A stretch of 64,000 nucleotides of DNA from Punctularia strigosozonata HHB-11173 SS5. Lineage: Eukaryota > Basidiomycota > Agaricomycetes > Corticiales > Punctulariaceae. The notes below the pieces were generated by a model that worked only from the letters and a program-made list of their open reading frames with translations, had not been told where the DNA came from and searched no databases. A program made the position numbers and the translations under genes. This document shows, piece after piece, positions 22,001-33,087 of the stretch (position 1 is the stretch's first letter; each line of letters starts with the position of its first letter). The stretch covers positions 260,275 through 324,274 of the forward strand of contig NW_006767444.1 in NCBI RefSeq assembly GCF_000264995.1. The letters run 5' to 3'.

Positions 22001-25000
22001 CCTCGCCGAGGATATGGTAGACGTCGCCCTGCAAAAATTTGACGCGATGCAGCGAGAGGCGACATTCCCTCAGCCTAGCGACCATGCCTCGACGTTTGGC
22101 GGCGTGCGCCTCGCCTGCTGGCGTCTTCGGGAGGCCTTCGTATATCGAGCCGTCGATTTCGGACTCTGTTTCATGTTCCCTGTCCCTGTCTTTGCCCTTG
22201 CCTTTGCCCTTTTTACTCGGCTCCTCCGGGAGTTTCTGTCCGCGAACCTCCCTCAAAGCCGCGGCCTCCTGCTTGAGTTTTTCCCCTGCGGCATCGTGCT
22301 GGGATATGGCAGCTTCTATGTCGTCGACGAGTGCCTTTGCATCCTGCTCAGCCTGCACCAATGTTTCGAGGGCGGTCTGGTACCGCTGTCGGTTGTCTGC
22401 TTCTTGGATGAGCCGCGCATAGCGAACGGCTGTATCGACCTATCACTAAAGTCATTGCTGAACGAGATGAGTCGCCGATAGCGCTCAAACGTGCCTTCTT
22501 TTTGCGCTCATCCATGGTTTCCCGCCAATTGAGATCGCGCATATTCTACATCTTCGTTAGACCCCAAGGCTGCAGCTAACGCCAAAATAAGATCCGTACC
22601 TCCAAGACCTCCGTCATGGTCTTCAGGACGCCAGGCTGGTTCAACTTGTCGCCAACGACGTGCAGCTGACCAACTTGCGGATGCGTGGCTATCCCACGCA
22701 ACTTACGGAGCCACGTCCGGAGAAGGGTCGCGTCGACCTCCCAGCCTTCGGCAAGCGCAACGCCGCGGGCATCGAATCCCAATGCGTCAAGGGCTTCTTG
22801 GTAATTCTGATCATAGACCTGGGAGTGGGTCGTCACTTTCGGATACGATAAGTGTCTCACGAGAATTACTGACATGTTGCTCGATGGATCCAAGGTTGAT
22901 CGGGACAAGGTATCGAGTCTGCTGTGGTATAGTCAGCTCGTTCTTCACGCTTGACTTCGTTGTCCTGTAGACGTTGAAGTCGGTCAATGATCTCCAAGGT
23001 GGTTCGGCAATAAAGCAAGGTAACTAACCTGATCGCGTATTTGCGGAAGAGCGTGACGAAATCGTTGACATATCCCGGCTTCAGCAATCGGTTCCACACC
23101 TGCTTAGATGATACTTCCGGGACGCGGAGGAACCTATAAAATGCTAGATCAGCATGGCGAACGTGTTGAACGGTATGTAGTGACCATACCTTAGCGAATG
23201 CATCAGATCGCCAACGCGCGAGCGCGCAGGGGTACCTGATACAGCCCATGAGGACCGACGAGGGATGAGGGACACCATTTCCCTAGAAGATGAGCATGAG
23301 TCACAGATAGCATAGCTATGAACGGTCAAGCGACGTACTCTGCCCTCCCTCCGCCAATCATCTGGACTTCATCCATGAGGACGCGGTACCACTCACACTT
23401 GACGAGCGGACTCCTTGGGCGTTCGGGCTGCTCATACTCGCCGTAACTCGCGGTGATGCGCCGAGGACGCTCGTACGGGGCCTGTGCAACGTTAAGGTCT
23501 TTCTGGAAGACGGGGTACGTCGTGATCACAACGTCGAACTTGTGTGCGAAATGGCACCATTCCTTAAGCTCGTCCTCGCTCGCATCAAGGTTGATGAAGC
23601 CCTCAGAAGCTAAACCGGTCTTCGATGAGCCCTCGGCCTGGCTATCCTCCACGGGTTCGGCGGCGGCAGCTTTGCCCTTGCCTTTCCCCTTCTTAGCTGC
23701 CTTCGCCGGCTTCTTCCCCTTCTTCCCCTTCTTCTCAGTCTCGACGACAGCATCCGGATCGTTGACGATGGTAGGTTTGTGCGTCCATCCCTCGTACATC
23801 ATAACCTTGAGCGACGGCGCGTGCCTCTTGATCTCATCGATCCACTGCTGGGCAAGCGACGGCGGCGTCACGATCAGCGTCGTCCGCACTTCTTTCACCT
23901 CCAAGCGCGCATCCTCGTCCCAGTAGCCCACCTCGGGCGTCCGCTCCGGAGGTGCCGGGTTGAGCAGCACGAGCGCGATGCTCTCGAGCGTCTTGCCGAG
24001 GCCGGGCTCTTCCGCAAGCATCCCGCCGAGGCACGGCGTGTACTCAGGCCGAGAGGTAAGAAGCTCCCCGGTGATACGGTTGGCGTAGACCGGTCCTGCA
24101 GGGGAGTCAAGCATTGACCAAAAGAGGGGTAACTGGGAGTCGTCGTTAACGCTCTCGACGATGGATCCGTCGGCCGCGAGAGCTTTGCCTTCGCGGGAAA
24201 GGAGCCAGGCGACGCTGCGACGCTGAAAAGGTAGAAGCGTAGGTAAAAGCGCAGGCGGCTGAAGAGACTCTTCGAGCTCGAGTTTGGCGAGCGGCGGAGC
24301 GGCGCCGAGGATCGAGTAGAAGAACGAGATGCTCGTTCGATCATCGTAGGCTGCGGGGCGACCCGGTTTATGGAAGAAACGGGTGACAAAGGGCCGCATG
24401 GGCTCGTCGATGTCCATAGGCCGTACTCGGTAAGCGTTCCTGTCCGGCGGGATCGCATCGGGAATGAGGGACAGGATAACCTCCACCTCAAGTTCGAACT
24501 GCAAGGTATTGTCCTCATTCGACGAGGCAAGAGAAGGAGGGACGACAAGGTAGAAACGGCCTGCTCGCTCAGCCCGGTGAGTCTTGATGGCCTTGCTCAG
24601 CTCGCCGAGGAGGCCGCCAACAGCTTTGTTAGAGGGTCTGAGCCCATACGCGTCCGGGTCAAACGTGGGGTCTTCTTCTAGGTTGTCGAGATCGACAATG
24701 TGGCGAACTTCTTCGTCCTCGGTATTTGCAGAGAGCCCGGAGCCGTCTTCCTTGACGGCGAAAACGACAGGTCCGAGGTCATAACGAGTCGGCACATCCC
24801 GTGAGTGCTCCACGAGCCAGTCGCGCAATTTTGTCTCCCGCTCGCAGCAGCTGACAGCGGCAGCAGCGGCTTGGGATTTGCGTGCGGAGGCTCGAGTCCG
24901 TTTCTGTGTTTCTGGCAGCTTTTGTTGCTCGGGAAGGCAGAGAAGGCTCTGGACGGAGAACGTGTTACGCCACACAGGAAACCGGGCCGGTTCCGGTTCT

Positions 25001-25377
25001 GGCTCTGGATGCCGCTCTGTGTCTTCAGGTTCTGGCGTCAACGACCCGTCCAAGCTTGGCTCGGAAGGTTTCTGGCGTTTGGTCGGAGGTTCTTGGTGTT
25101 CATCATCAGGCGAACGGGCACGTTTCGTTCCCACCGGCGTTGGATCCTCTACTCGGTGACGAACGCCACACGGATTGTTGGTGTCTTCTGCTATGGCGGC
25201 ATGTTGCAAAATTTGAAGGAGGTTCTCAACGGATATAAGACTACTCTCCTGATTTTTTGAGTGCCGAGCGCAGGCGATGGTGTCCTGCCGAACGGACCGC
25301 CCAACGCGCATCGTCGTGGGGGTGGAATAGGGGTTGGAGACACGCAGCGTGGGAAAGAGACGCGCCGACGCGCTCAT
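19003..25377 (-). CDS. IRC20: SNF2-family ATPase with internal RING finger (IRC20/SHPRH type)
   Basis: A large nuclear protein in which a RING E3 ligase is inserted between the two halves of a SNF2 helicase; yeast Irc20 and human SHPRH act in DNA repair and replication-stress tolerance. The first long exon (25377 to about 23,338) holds LLPFQRRSVAWLL, the ATP-binding loop in GGMLAEEPGLGKTLES, TLIVTPPSLAQQW and the Walker B-like LMDEVQMIGG. Later exons give WAVSGTPARSRVGDLMHSLR, a long coiled-coil region (about 22,480-21,050), and the RING (CILCSCDF...CAHIFC...CPVCR, about 20,720-20,480). The helicase C-terminal half follows with SIVFSAWADSL and QAIARIDRMGQTR. The tail is a QSQS repeat ending GPSRLG. 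Short introns interrupt throughout. Lys/Gly-rich and Ala-rich low-complexity inserts occur near 23,650-23,740. The start may be further downstream. Confidence 0.85.
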
Positions 25378-25473
25378 TTGCCCATTGTGCGTGACTCACG
25401 CGCTGCGTCACACGACGGTGCCGAGCAGTCACGGGACTGGCTGTCGCATTCGGGAATCGGCAGGCACCAGGTA

Positions 25474-26124
25474 CAGTGGGTCACCGGTCTTCTAGACACC
25501 ACCTCTCCTTTAGACAGTGGCCTTTTTCTCAACATTCACTGTTCCGTTGCTCCTCAAACTTTTTATGGAGGTGGAAGTAGTATATTTTGACGTCTCTGTG
25601 TAGTTTTTAGAGCAGTAGGGTTTCTATCCCAAACATGAAAAATCGCAAACAAGGCTGTGACTATGTGACACCAATTTTCCTCCATCTCTTGTGCCATGAA
25701 AACTAGCTCTATCAATATAAAACTCGGACTGGGTGACTGTCTGGGATTCCAAGTGATACTGTGCTTGTTCCTGTGTCCACTGGATTTCTCTTCATTGCAG
25801 GGATGGTGTTGCATTCTTCTCATGGCCTGGCAAGCTGCACTAAGTGGCAGTGCCATCTGTTTCCCACATTACCGCAGTAACATCCGTTATCAAGGGAAAG
25901 TGACCGTGGGACCCTGTCTAAACGAGTAATAACGGTCAAAATCATTCCCACGCTTTCCATGGCTCCTGGAGTTTTTTTTGAAGAAGAATACTGACTCGAA
26001 AAAATTCATAGGGTATTTTAAGGCATATATCTTTGACGCGACAAGTTCTTGGGAGGGAAGGTATTGGGTGAGGGAGTCAGGAGGCAGCACAAGATTTGGC
26101 GTCTAAACGACCGGTGACCCACTG
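25474..26124. mobile_element. 651-bp MITE with long inverted ends and TA duplication
   Basis: The ends begin CAGTGGGTCACCGGTC and match in inverse orientation for about 30 bp with a few mismatches (left 25474-25503, right 26095-26124). TA flanks both sides (25472-25473, 26125-26126). The CAGT start and TA duplication suit a non-autonomous Tc1/mariner (pogo/Fot1-like) element. There is no transposase frame. It starts 97 bp upstream of the IRC20-type gene's ATG, so it overlaps that gene's promoter. Confidence 0.8.
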
Positions 26125-26298
26125 TAGGAGCGCGGGACGGCTTTGTTTCGGTAAAGGCCCGTCGATTGTACGTTGCAAGTTCTCCTGAGTTGTCTGTCCA
26201 ATCTATGCATATGGTACATCGTGTTGAATATATAGTCGTAAGATGGTAGGTGAGTTCCGGTATGAGACAATATCAGGGTATATGAAGGATGGCAGACA

Positions 26299-28875
26299 TC
26301 ATTCGTGCATCTGGAAACAGTTGCTGCACATGCCGCGAGGCTTGAACGGGTTTTGCTTGAAATCCTTACATGGGCCTGACCATGAACCCACAGTTTCACC
26401 GAACGGCGATTCAGCATGTCCCCCACTGGTGGCAGCGGCTAAGGCAGATAATGACGATTGGCTGGACGTCGAGGCGCTCGAGTGTGACGTCAAGAACGTG
26501 TTGCTTCGTTTCTCCTGCGACGTCGCTGATAAAGACGAGGCCGAGGATTGGAAACTGGAGTTGGCCCGGCGTGGCGGGGGTGGAGGTGGTGCCTTCTTCC
26601 CCAGGCTGTTCGAGCTGCCGACCTCCGTTCCTCGGCGCAGAGGAATCCGTGGGGCAGGGGTCTTACGACTGATCGTAGATTCCGATTCGGCCCATGGACT
26701 ATCATGCTTCTTCATCAATCCTCGTTCCTCCTCTTCTCCGTCCTCCGCGGCGCTACTGAGAGCGCTGTCGGCATCGCCGAAGGTGTTGTAAACAGGCGTC
26801 CTGGCGTGACTGACCAGCATGTGGTCGCCGAAGGGATGATCATCGTCTGCGTCGCTCGTGAGGTAGCTGTCCGTGTCTGCAGGATGCGTGGCATTGAAAC
26901 GAGGTGTGGAAGCGAGAGTAGGTGGTCTGGAACTCGCCCTAGGGCGCCTTGGCAGAGGCGGCGCCTTCGACGACGTCGGTGCCTGAATGACCTCCGTATA
27001 TGTGGATGGGAATAGGCCCGTCTTTCCGTCCATCTCGCCCATCCACCATTCTTCTAGCACCTCGTTCAGCACGACGATCTCGTCCCCGACCCTGAAGCTG
27101 AGCTCGTCCGATGACCCCGAGAAATCGTACAAGGCCTTCACCCGCTTCTGTAGGAGAGAGCGAGAGGCAATACGGGGGGAGTCGCTTGTCTTAGATTTGC
27201 TCTTTGCAGATTTGGACGACTTGTTCGACAGCGAGCTTGGGGGACGCTTCGGCGCTTCGTCCTCGTCCTCGTCCTCGCTCGCGTCATCTGGATGTTGGCC
27301 CTGGAGAGTAGAGAATGAATCCTTCGCTTTGGTACGTCCGATGGAGCTCATCCACCCCGCAATACTACGCCTCTTGGAACTCGCAGCCTCATGTTCAGCC
27401 TGCGCAGTGGAAGAATTGCCATTCGCTGTAGCGGAACTGTCCGTACGCTTGCGTCCAGACTTTGAAGGAGTACGCGAATGCGAACGGCTCTCGTCCTTCT
27501 CCTTCTCCGATTGGCGACTCTTCATAGACATGTTCGATTTACGGCGCGCCATCGACGGTTTGCGGCTTACAGATTTGCGACCGACATCTGCGTTATCCGA
27601 CTCGGTCTCGGCATCTGAGGGCGGGGTAGAGCGATGGCGAGTAGACTTCGTCGATTTGACCGACCCGAACCTCTTCAGGTCATCTTCCTCTCGCGTGAAG
27701 GAGTGAGTGGGGCCATGGGGTCTGGGTCGCTTACTGAGGTCGTGCCTGGATGCACCTGGTCAGTATACGGGCTGATGTCCCACTGTTAGAGCAAGACACA
27801 CTCATCGACCCAGTCAGACTTAACGTCGCGCAAAATTTCTGCGTACTGATTGACGAAGCTAAGTTCCGCGTCAAGGAACGAACCGAGATCTTTCAACTGG
27901 CTCAGTTCATTCTCTTGAATCGCGTACATCCTTGCATGGACGTCTTCGGAGGTTTCCTCACTGCAGACGTATATGGTAAGCCACGAGACATCGTGATGGC
28001 CGTTCGGGGCTCACAAACGCTGTTTGGCCATCTCGAGTTCCTCCTCTGCATCCTGCAAGTCTTTCTCCTTAGTTTTCTTGTTCTTCTTCAGATGTTCCAC
28101 CTTGCTCACGGCAGCATCGTAGCTCAGCCTGCACTCGACTAAGAATCACCCATACAAGCGTATTGACGTCCGGTCACTTGCCTGCGACTGTCCAGCTTCT
28201 TCCTTTGGACATCGTAAGCCTTGATATCCTCGCCGTATCGTTGCATGGCGGAAAGAAACGTGTCCTGCAATGTGAGCGCGAATGCTTCTTGCAGAGTCGC
28301 AATTTTGCAATGTGCTCGACCAAGCTTGATCAACGCCGACCCTGCATGAAGAGCCTTTCATTTAACTCCGCGATAGAGCGCGAGCGCAAGCCAGACGTGC
28401 CGTATCCAGACTCTTCGCCGTATTCCTCGCCATTCTTGATCATGACGATACCGAGCGCATCAATCCTTGTGATCTTTTCCCCAGCGTCCATAGCATCCGA
28501 ATCTTTCTTCTTCGCGAGCGAATGCTTGAAGTCTTCTGCTGCGATATGGAGCCTATCCCTTTCGATCAGCCCTGCTCGACGTTCGGCAAGGTGGTGATCA
28601 GCTCACCGCATCAAACTCTCCCTGCGTAACTCCACATCGTGCTCGAGCTCTTTGAACTCATCCGTCGCGACCGTTTTCTCCCTCGATGAGATGACCTCGC
28701 CCGCCCACTGAGAGTCAATGCAAGAAGAGTCAGCGTCCCGGTCCTCTTACAAGGCTCAACTTCCACGTACCTGTCGTAACTTGCCCAACTAGTAGCCCAA
28801 GCAAATCGCAGCAATACTTCAATAACCCTTCGCAACACCCATGTAAGAACGATAACGTACTTGCTTGCTCGCCAT
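26299..28875 (-). CDS. BAR-domain plus SH3-domain membrane/actin adaptor
   Basis: BAR domains bend or sense membranes and SH3 domains bind proline-rich partners; such proteins act in endocytosis and cortical actin. Exons begin with MASKQ (28875-28861), then an 18-nt exon LGKLRQ (28788-28771), then 28707-28607 (WAGEVISSREKTVATDEFK), 28558-28401, 28341-28182 and from 28128 down. The BAR core includes LIKLGRAHCKIATLQEAFAL and YDAAVSKVEHLKK. Two introns (28342-28400 and 28129-28181) use GC donors. The long last exon has a Ser/Lys-rich linker, then the SH3 domain (VKALYDFSGSSDELSF...EEWWMGEMDGKTGLFPS), poly-Pro stretches, and a C-terminal Cys motif CKDFKQNPFKPRGMCSNCFQ. The exact intron near 27,790 is uncertain. 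The BAR and SH3 assignments are firm; the specific ortholog is not. Confidence 0.8.
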
Positions 28876-29300
28876 ATCATACGCCTTGAATGTTGGCGAG
28901 TAGAACGAAGGTGGGAGACGTGCTCAGGCCAGCGGCCCAGCGCCACGCCATCAGGTCCCGCATTTCACCAGGTGGTTCGATGGTTCGATATGATCAAACT
29001 CCAAGCGAGATCCTATCGGGTAGCTCGGTGACGGCTGCGAAGGGGCAAAGAAACGTGTTTGGTTGCTTTTGCGTGTTTTCGACGTAGCTTTTTGGACAGG
29101 AGTGCACCGGCCATGAGGCTATCACCAACCTGACGTACTGGATATACGAGCATGCGCATGCAAAAACTAGTGAGACAATACAAGAAACCTCTGCCATACG
29201 AGAACAAGAATACTCTATCACGATTTTGTTGCCAAACGATGTCCCTCCTGGATAGCAACCGCCTCCTCCACCCATGGCAACCTGAAAAATTCGCTTCGCC
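28876..29300. other. Intergenic promoter of the BAR-SH3 gene
   Basis: About 425 bp between the SSR3 stop and the BAR-SH3 start, both on minus. It serves as the 3' UTR of one and the promoter of the other. No gene or repeat seen. Confidence 0.5.
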
Positions 29301-31016
29301 TCAGGTCTTCTTGACGTACAGTTGAACCTGCGTCGTCAATTAGTTTATGCGATCTCCAACGACGCTGTGGGAGAAGCAGTGGATGTTACCTTCTGTGGGT
29401 CCGCTGCCTAGCATGCTCTCAAGATCCTTGGACTGCGACTCAATCCAGCGCTGGATAAACGCGGCGGGGTCACGAGCGAACTGGTGCAAGAACGTTCGCT
29501 TGATGTGGGAGTTGTGTAATGATTGCGCGTGCAAGGCAATCTGTCGAAAGGTAGGAAGGCATCAGCCTCCAATATTCAATCCGGGCGATATGGCAAAGAA
29601 GGAACGATTAGGACGTGTCTGCCGCACCTCGTCGTCGAGTTTCTGTAGGTCTTTGGCGCTCTCAGTGCTCAATCCTACCAAGACATGATTCATGCGACTT
29701 TTGAGGCCGACGTCGTCAGTCTTCACCTCTACATCCCAAGCCTATGAAAAGCGGTACATATTAACGAGCCGTCGCGACAATAGTCAGATGCTAATGTTCA
29801 CCTGAGGCTTTTCAGGAGGTAGCACGCTCGGGTTCAGCGTGTAGTGCAGGATGATGGGATCCGCCGGAAGGAGGAACCGCATAGCTATCTCGGGGAGCTG
29901 CTGGAATGGCACTGTATCTGCACCGAAAATCTGCGTGAAGCTATCAGATTTGAGGCGAGGCAACAGCGAGCGGGCGTCGGACGAACCGGTTTCAGCTTAT
30001 CATCTGCCCTGATCATCCTACGGTCGACTTTGTCTTGCAATCCCTGTATCTTGATGTAGTTCCAAAGCGTCTGCAACACGCCGACACGAGATTCTTCCTT
30101 GATACCCAAGATATCGCCTATATGACGAGTAGTAAGCATCAATGCCCTTCGGAAGATAAGGATGTCGAAACCGCACCGAGTTCCGGGTGCACCTTGAACA
30201 CCTCCGGCTCCTGTGTCAAATGAAGCACGACCCTGATTCTCGTCGGCTGATCGCCGGTTCGCCGTATAGTAAAGCCATCGAGCTGAGCCTGGGGATTGTT
30301 CACGTTGTTCGCTTGACGGTGCCACTAATCCGCATCACCTCGTCAGCGTGCCGTTGAGACATTCTGGCTTGTACGGACTTCGACTATGTTACCATCTGGA
30401 TAGACACTGGGGTCCCGTTCGAGCTCAATTATGAGGTGTTTGATGAATGTAGTGAACTTGCGGGGCGGTGGCTGGTGCTTGCTCTTTACGCCGGGTATCT
30501 GTGATTCATGTCGACATGAGCTGCTGAATCAATCACAGTGGCAGCCCAAACGTACCTCCAACAACCGACCTTCCAATTTGAATTGCCAAGCAGGTATGCC
30601 TTCTCCGGTCTCGAAGTTTGGTGTAGGGGCATCCACGCCAGTCTGCCATGTCTGACCTGACACCGTATGCGATAAGAACAGCCGCAGCGTGCGGTTTATC
30701 TATAGCTCAATTATCATTCACATATCACGCATGATCATATAGGACGGGTGATTCAAGAAAGTACGCACCGTCATAGTCCGCCCCAGCGCATCCTGGACCT
30801 CGACCTTCTTCCTCGACACGGTCCAATCAAGCCGGCGCTCCATCTCGGCCAAGTCTTGATACATCTTAGAGTCCTCCGCAAATGCCGGGTTGTTCAGCAA
30901 GGATTGCGGTACGGACTTGTCCGTGATCTTGCGTCTCCTGACGCGACACGGTAAGCGTTGATGGTTCATTCTCGAGTCGCCAGCTACACTGACTTGTTGG
31001 TCTTTGGGACGTCCAT
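29301..31016 (-). CDS. SSR3: SWI/SNF-RSC subunit with SWIB domain (Ssr3/Rsc6/SMARCD)
   Basis: This is a structural subunit of chromatin-remodelling complexes, homologous to SMARCD/BAF60. The start is set by a 23-nt first exon (31016-30994, MDVPKTN) spliced over 56 nt to exon 2 at 30937, giving KRRKITDKSVPQSLLNNPAF. The family signature EMERRLDWTVSRKKVEVQD follows, then INRTLRLFLSHTVSGQTWQTG. The SWIB/MDM2 core is GDILGIKEESRVGVLQTLWN with KIQGLQDKVDRR and DDKLKPIFG. The C-terminal part has LHAQSLHNSHIKRTFLHQF and FIQRWIESQSKDLESMLG, ending in QLYVKKT before TGA at 29301. Introns are 45-75 nt. The length suits the family. Confidence 0.88.
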
Positions 31017-31347
31017 GCTGAATATTTTGGATTTTAAACGCCGCGGGTAGGATTTAACGTGTCGTCAGCGTGTACAGTGTCAGCTAGGCGAGAAGCTATC
31101 GGCTGAACGCAGGCAGGAGACTCAGAGGGCGCTCGGCGAGCAGGAGTAACCGCAAGAGATCACGTGGAATAGCTGTGCCTGAACCGGAGTCGGAGTCTGA
31201 AGCGGAGGCTCGCCATAGCCATAACCCAGGACGGAAGGCCTCCGACTAATAATACCTCCCTGACTAGTTCCTGGCCAGCTAACATAGTTGGAGATAGAGC
31301 GATAACTGCATCTTTATCAGCCCAACTCGTTATATATTTGAGCATAT

Positions 31348-33087
31348 CTACTGTCTTCGCCACGGAAGCACCCTCTTCTCCACCGATTCCAACTCAACCT
31401 CGGTCGAAATGGTGCGGTTCGCCTGCGACGAGATTGAGACAGAGCGTGCAGAGTAAGAGATTCACAGCTTACATGCCAGTGATTAGTGTTCACCTGTAAG
31501 CAGTGAATTTGCGGCACTCCGCGAGCGATACCGAGTGCAATTGTCTCCTCGGAGTATGGCCTCTCATCATCGTCTGACAAATCTGCATCAGGCACAACCT
31601 TGATGCGCAATTCACGAAGATATCTTAGTGGCTCCAGCATACTGGGAAACATATCCTACGAAAATATCAACCCCTAGCCTACAGGGACGCTGAGCAGCGG
31701 AAAACGACGAACCAGATCTCTGAAGTCAACCCACACCGCCAGAGACTCGAGAGCCTCGCAGCGTTCGAGCATGTCCTTTGCCAATGGGTCATAGAAGTCA
31801 AAAGACCCGCTGCAAATATGTAGATGTTGGAGGCTTGTATGATTTTCCGCGAGATATTCGACTAATACATCGTGATGCGGTTCGTCGCAGGTTTCGTAGT
31901 CCATGTAATCGTGATCATAGCTTATTGAGAGCGTTTTAAGAGAGACCGTCGAACTGACGAGGCGAGTGATGTATTCGTCAAGCTTGTCGAAGTTAGATTG
32001 GTCCGAGAGAGCGACGTGTTGAACTATCAGCGTCTTCAACTGTGGTAGCTGCAACGCCCCGTCCGGAAGACGAAGTTGCTGCAAACAACGTTGGGTAAAT
32101 CAGTCCCTGACCGCGACGGCCACGAGGCGAGAGAGAATGCTCAGCGCACCAAATAATAATGCAATTGCACTGATACCAGCTCTTTCAGTCCGCCCAATGT
32201 CGCGAATACGTCGCTGCTTGCCAACGAGAATGAGACACCGAGAGAGAACGATGTGATCAGCCTGATGTGGGGGAGAATCATGCGCAGTACGCCCGGGGTG
32301 ACGGATCCACAGTTGCCCTTGGTCCAAGTTAAGCAGGCAGCGAGCCGATGTAATAGGTCCCTGTGAGCTCTGTACGTACCGTCAAATGCAGCTCAGTAAG
32401 AGTGCCCTGCATACTGCGCAACCACTCGGGTAGTTCCTGGAGCACGGCACGCGAGGGGTCCTGAATCGTCAGGTAATGCAAGCCCGTTATCTTCACTAGG
32501 GATGCGACATAAGTCTCCTTCGTGCATGAGGAGTTGACAGAAAGTCTCCGGAGATTTCTCATGTTGGGCAGAGTTACCAGGGCACCGCAGAAAACGTCCA
32601 CATGGAATGCCGACGGTAAGAAAAACACTTCCTCCAGGTTCACGAACAGCGGGAAAGCGTCACTCAGTACTCTTTCCAGCTCATAGAATGGAGGAGGTCG
32701 CGTCTGAAGATTACCTGCTCGTACAATTGAATACCGTGCCGTCCAAGTGATGAACAGAACGTACCTGAGATTTCCAATGTCCGGACATAAGAAGCGTTCT
32801 TTGGCAAACGTGCGGAGTTGAAGACGCTAGATCGCTGAATTTCGGAGTCAATGCCCTGCAACATTAAGCATCACGGCATCCATGCGTACCGTGAATTCAT
32901 CTTTATCGCGTCGTAAACTAAGAGTGACGCCAGCTGGCGCCGGGCTGAAAACCACTCTCGAGTACAGCATGCATGCTGCATTTGCAGAGAATGCCTTGCT
33001 CACTCGCGAGCACATGCAAAGAGAATGATATTCGTCATGCAGGTTGGCCAGGACAAGAGGCAGTAAGTCCCAGAAAGCATCCTTCAT
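31348..33087 (-). CDS. F-box/LRR-like protein
   Basis: F-box proteins link substrates to SCF ubiquitin ligases. Mushroom genomes carry many lineage-specific members. The start MKDAFWDLLPLVLANLHDEY then CSRVSKAFSANA is a fungal F-box-like helix set. Several exons follow with leucine-rich strands such as LRRLSVNSSCTKE, LHYLTIQDPSR and LKTLIVQHVALSDQ. The last intron splits NTNHWH from ANRTISTEVELE, ending WRRQ-TAG at 31348. The 5' exon probably ends with DEFT at about 32,905. About 500 residues are predicted. The substrate is unknown; I could not name an ortholog. Confidence 0.65.

Noticed and set aside
22014-22481. 155-codon plus-strand frame opposite the IRC20/SHPRH coiled coil
   Set aside because: Shadow of a charged helical region; no independent support.
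26243-27706. Plus-strand frames of 155-239 codons opposite the BAR-SH3 gene
   Set aside because: Antisense shadows of the long last exon; no domains, while the minus strand encodes a clear SH3.
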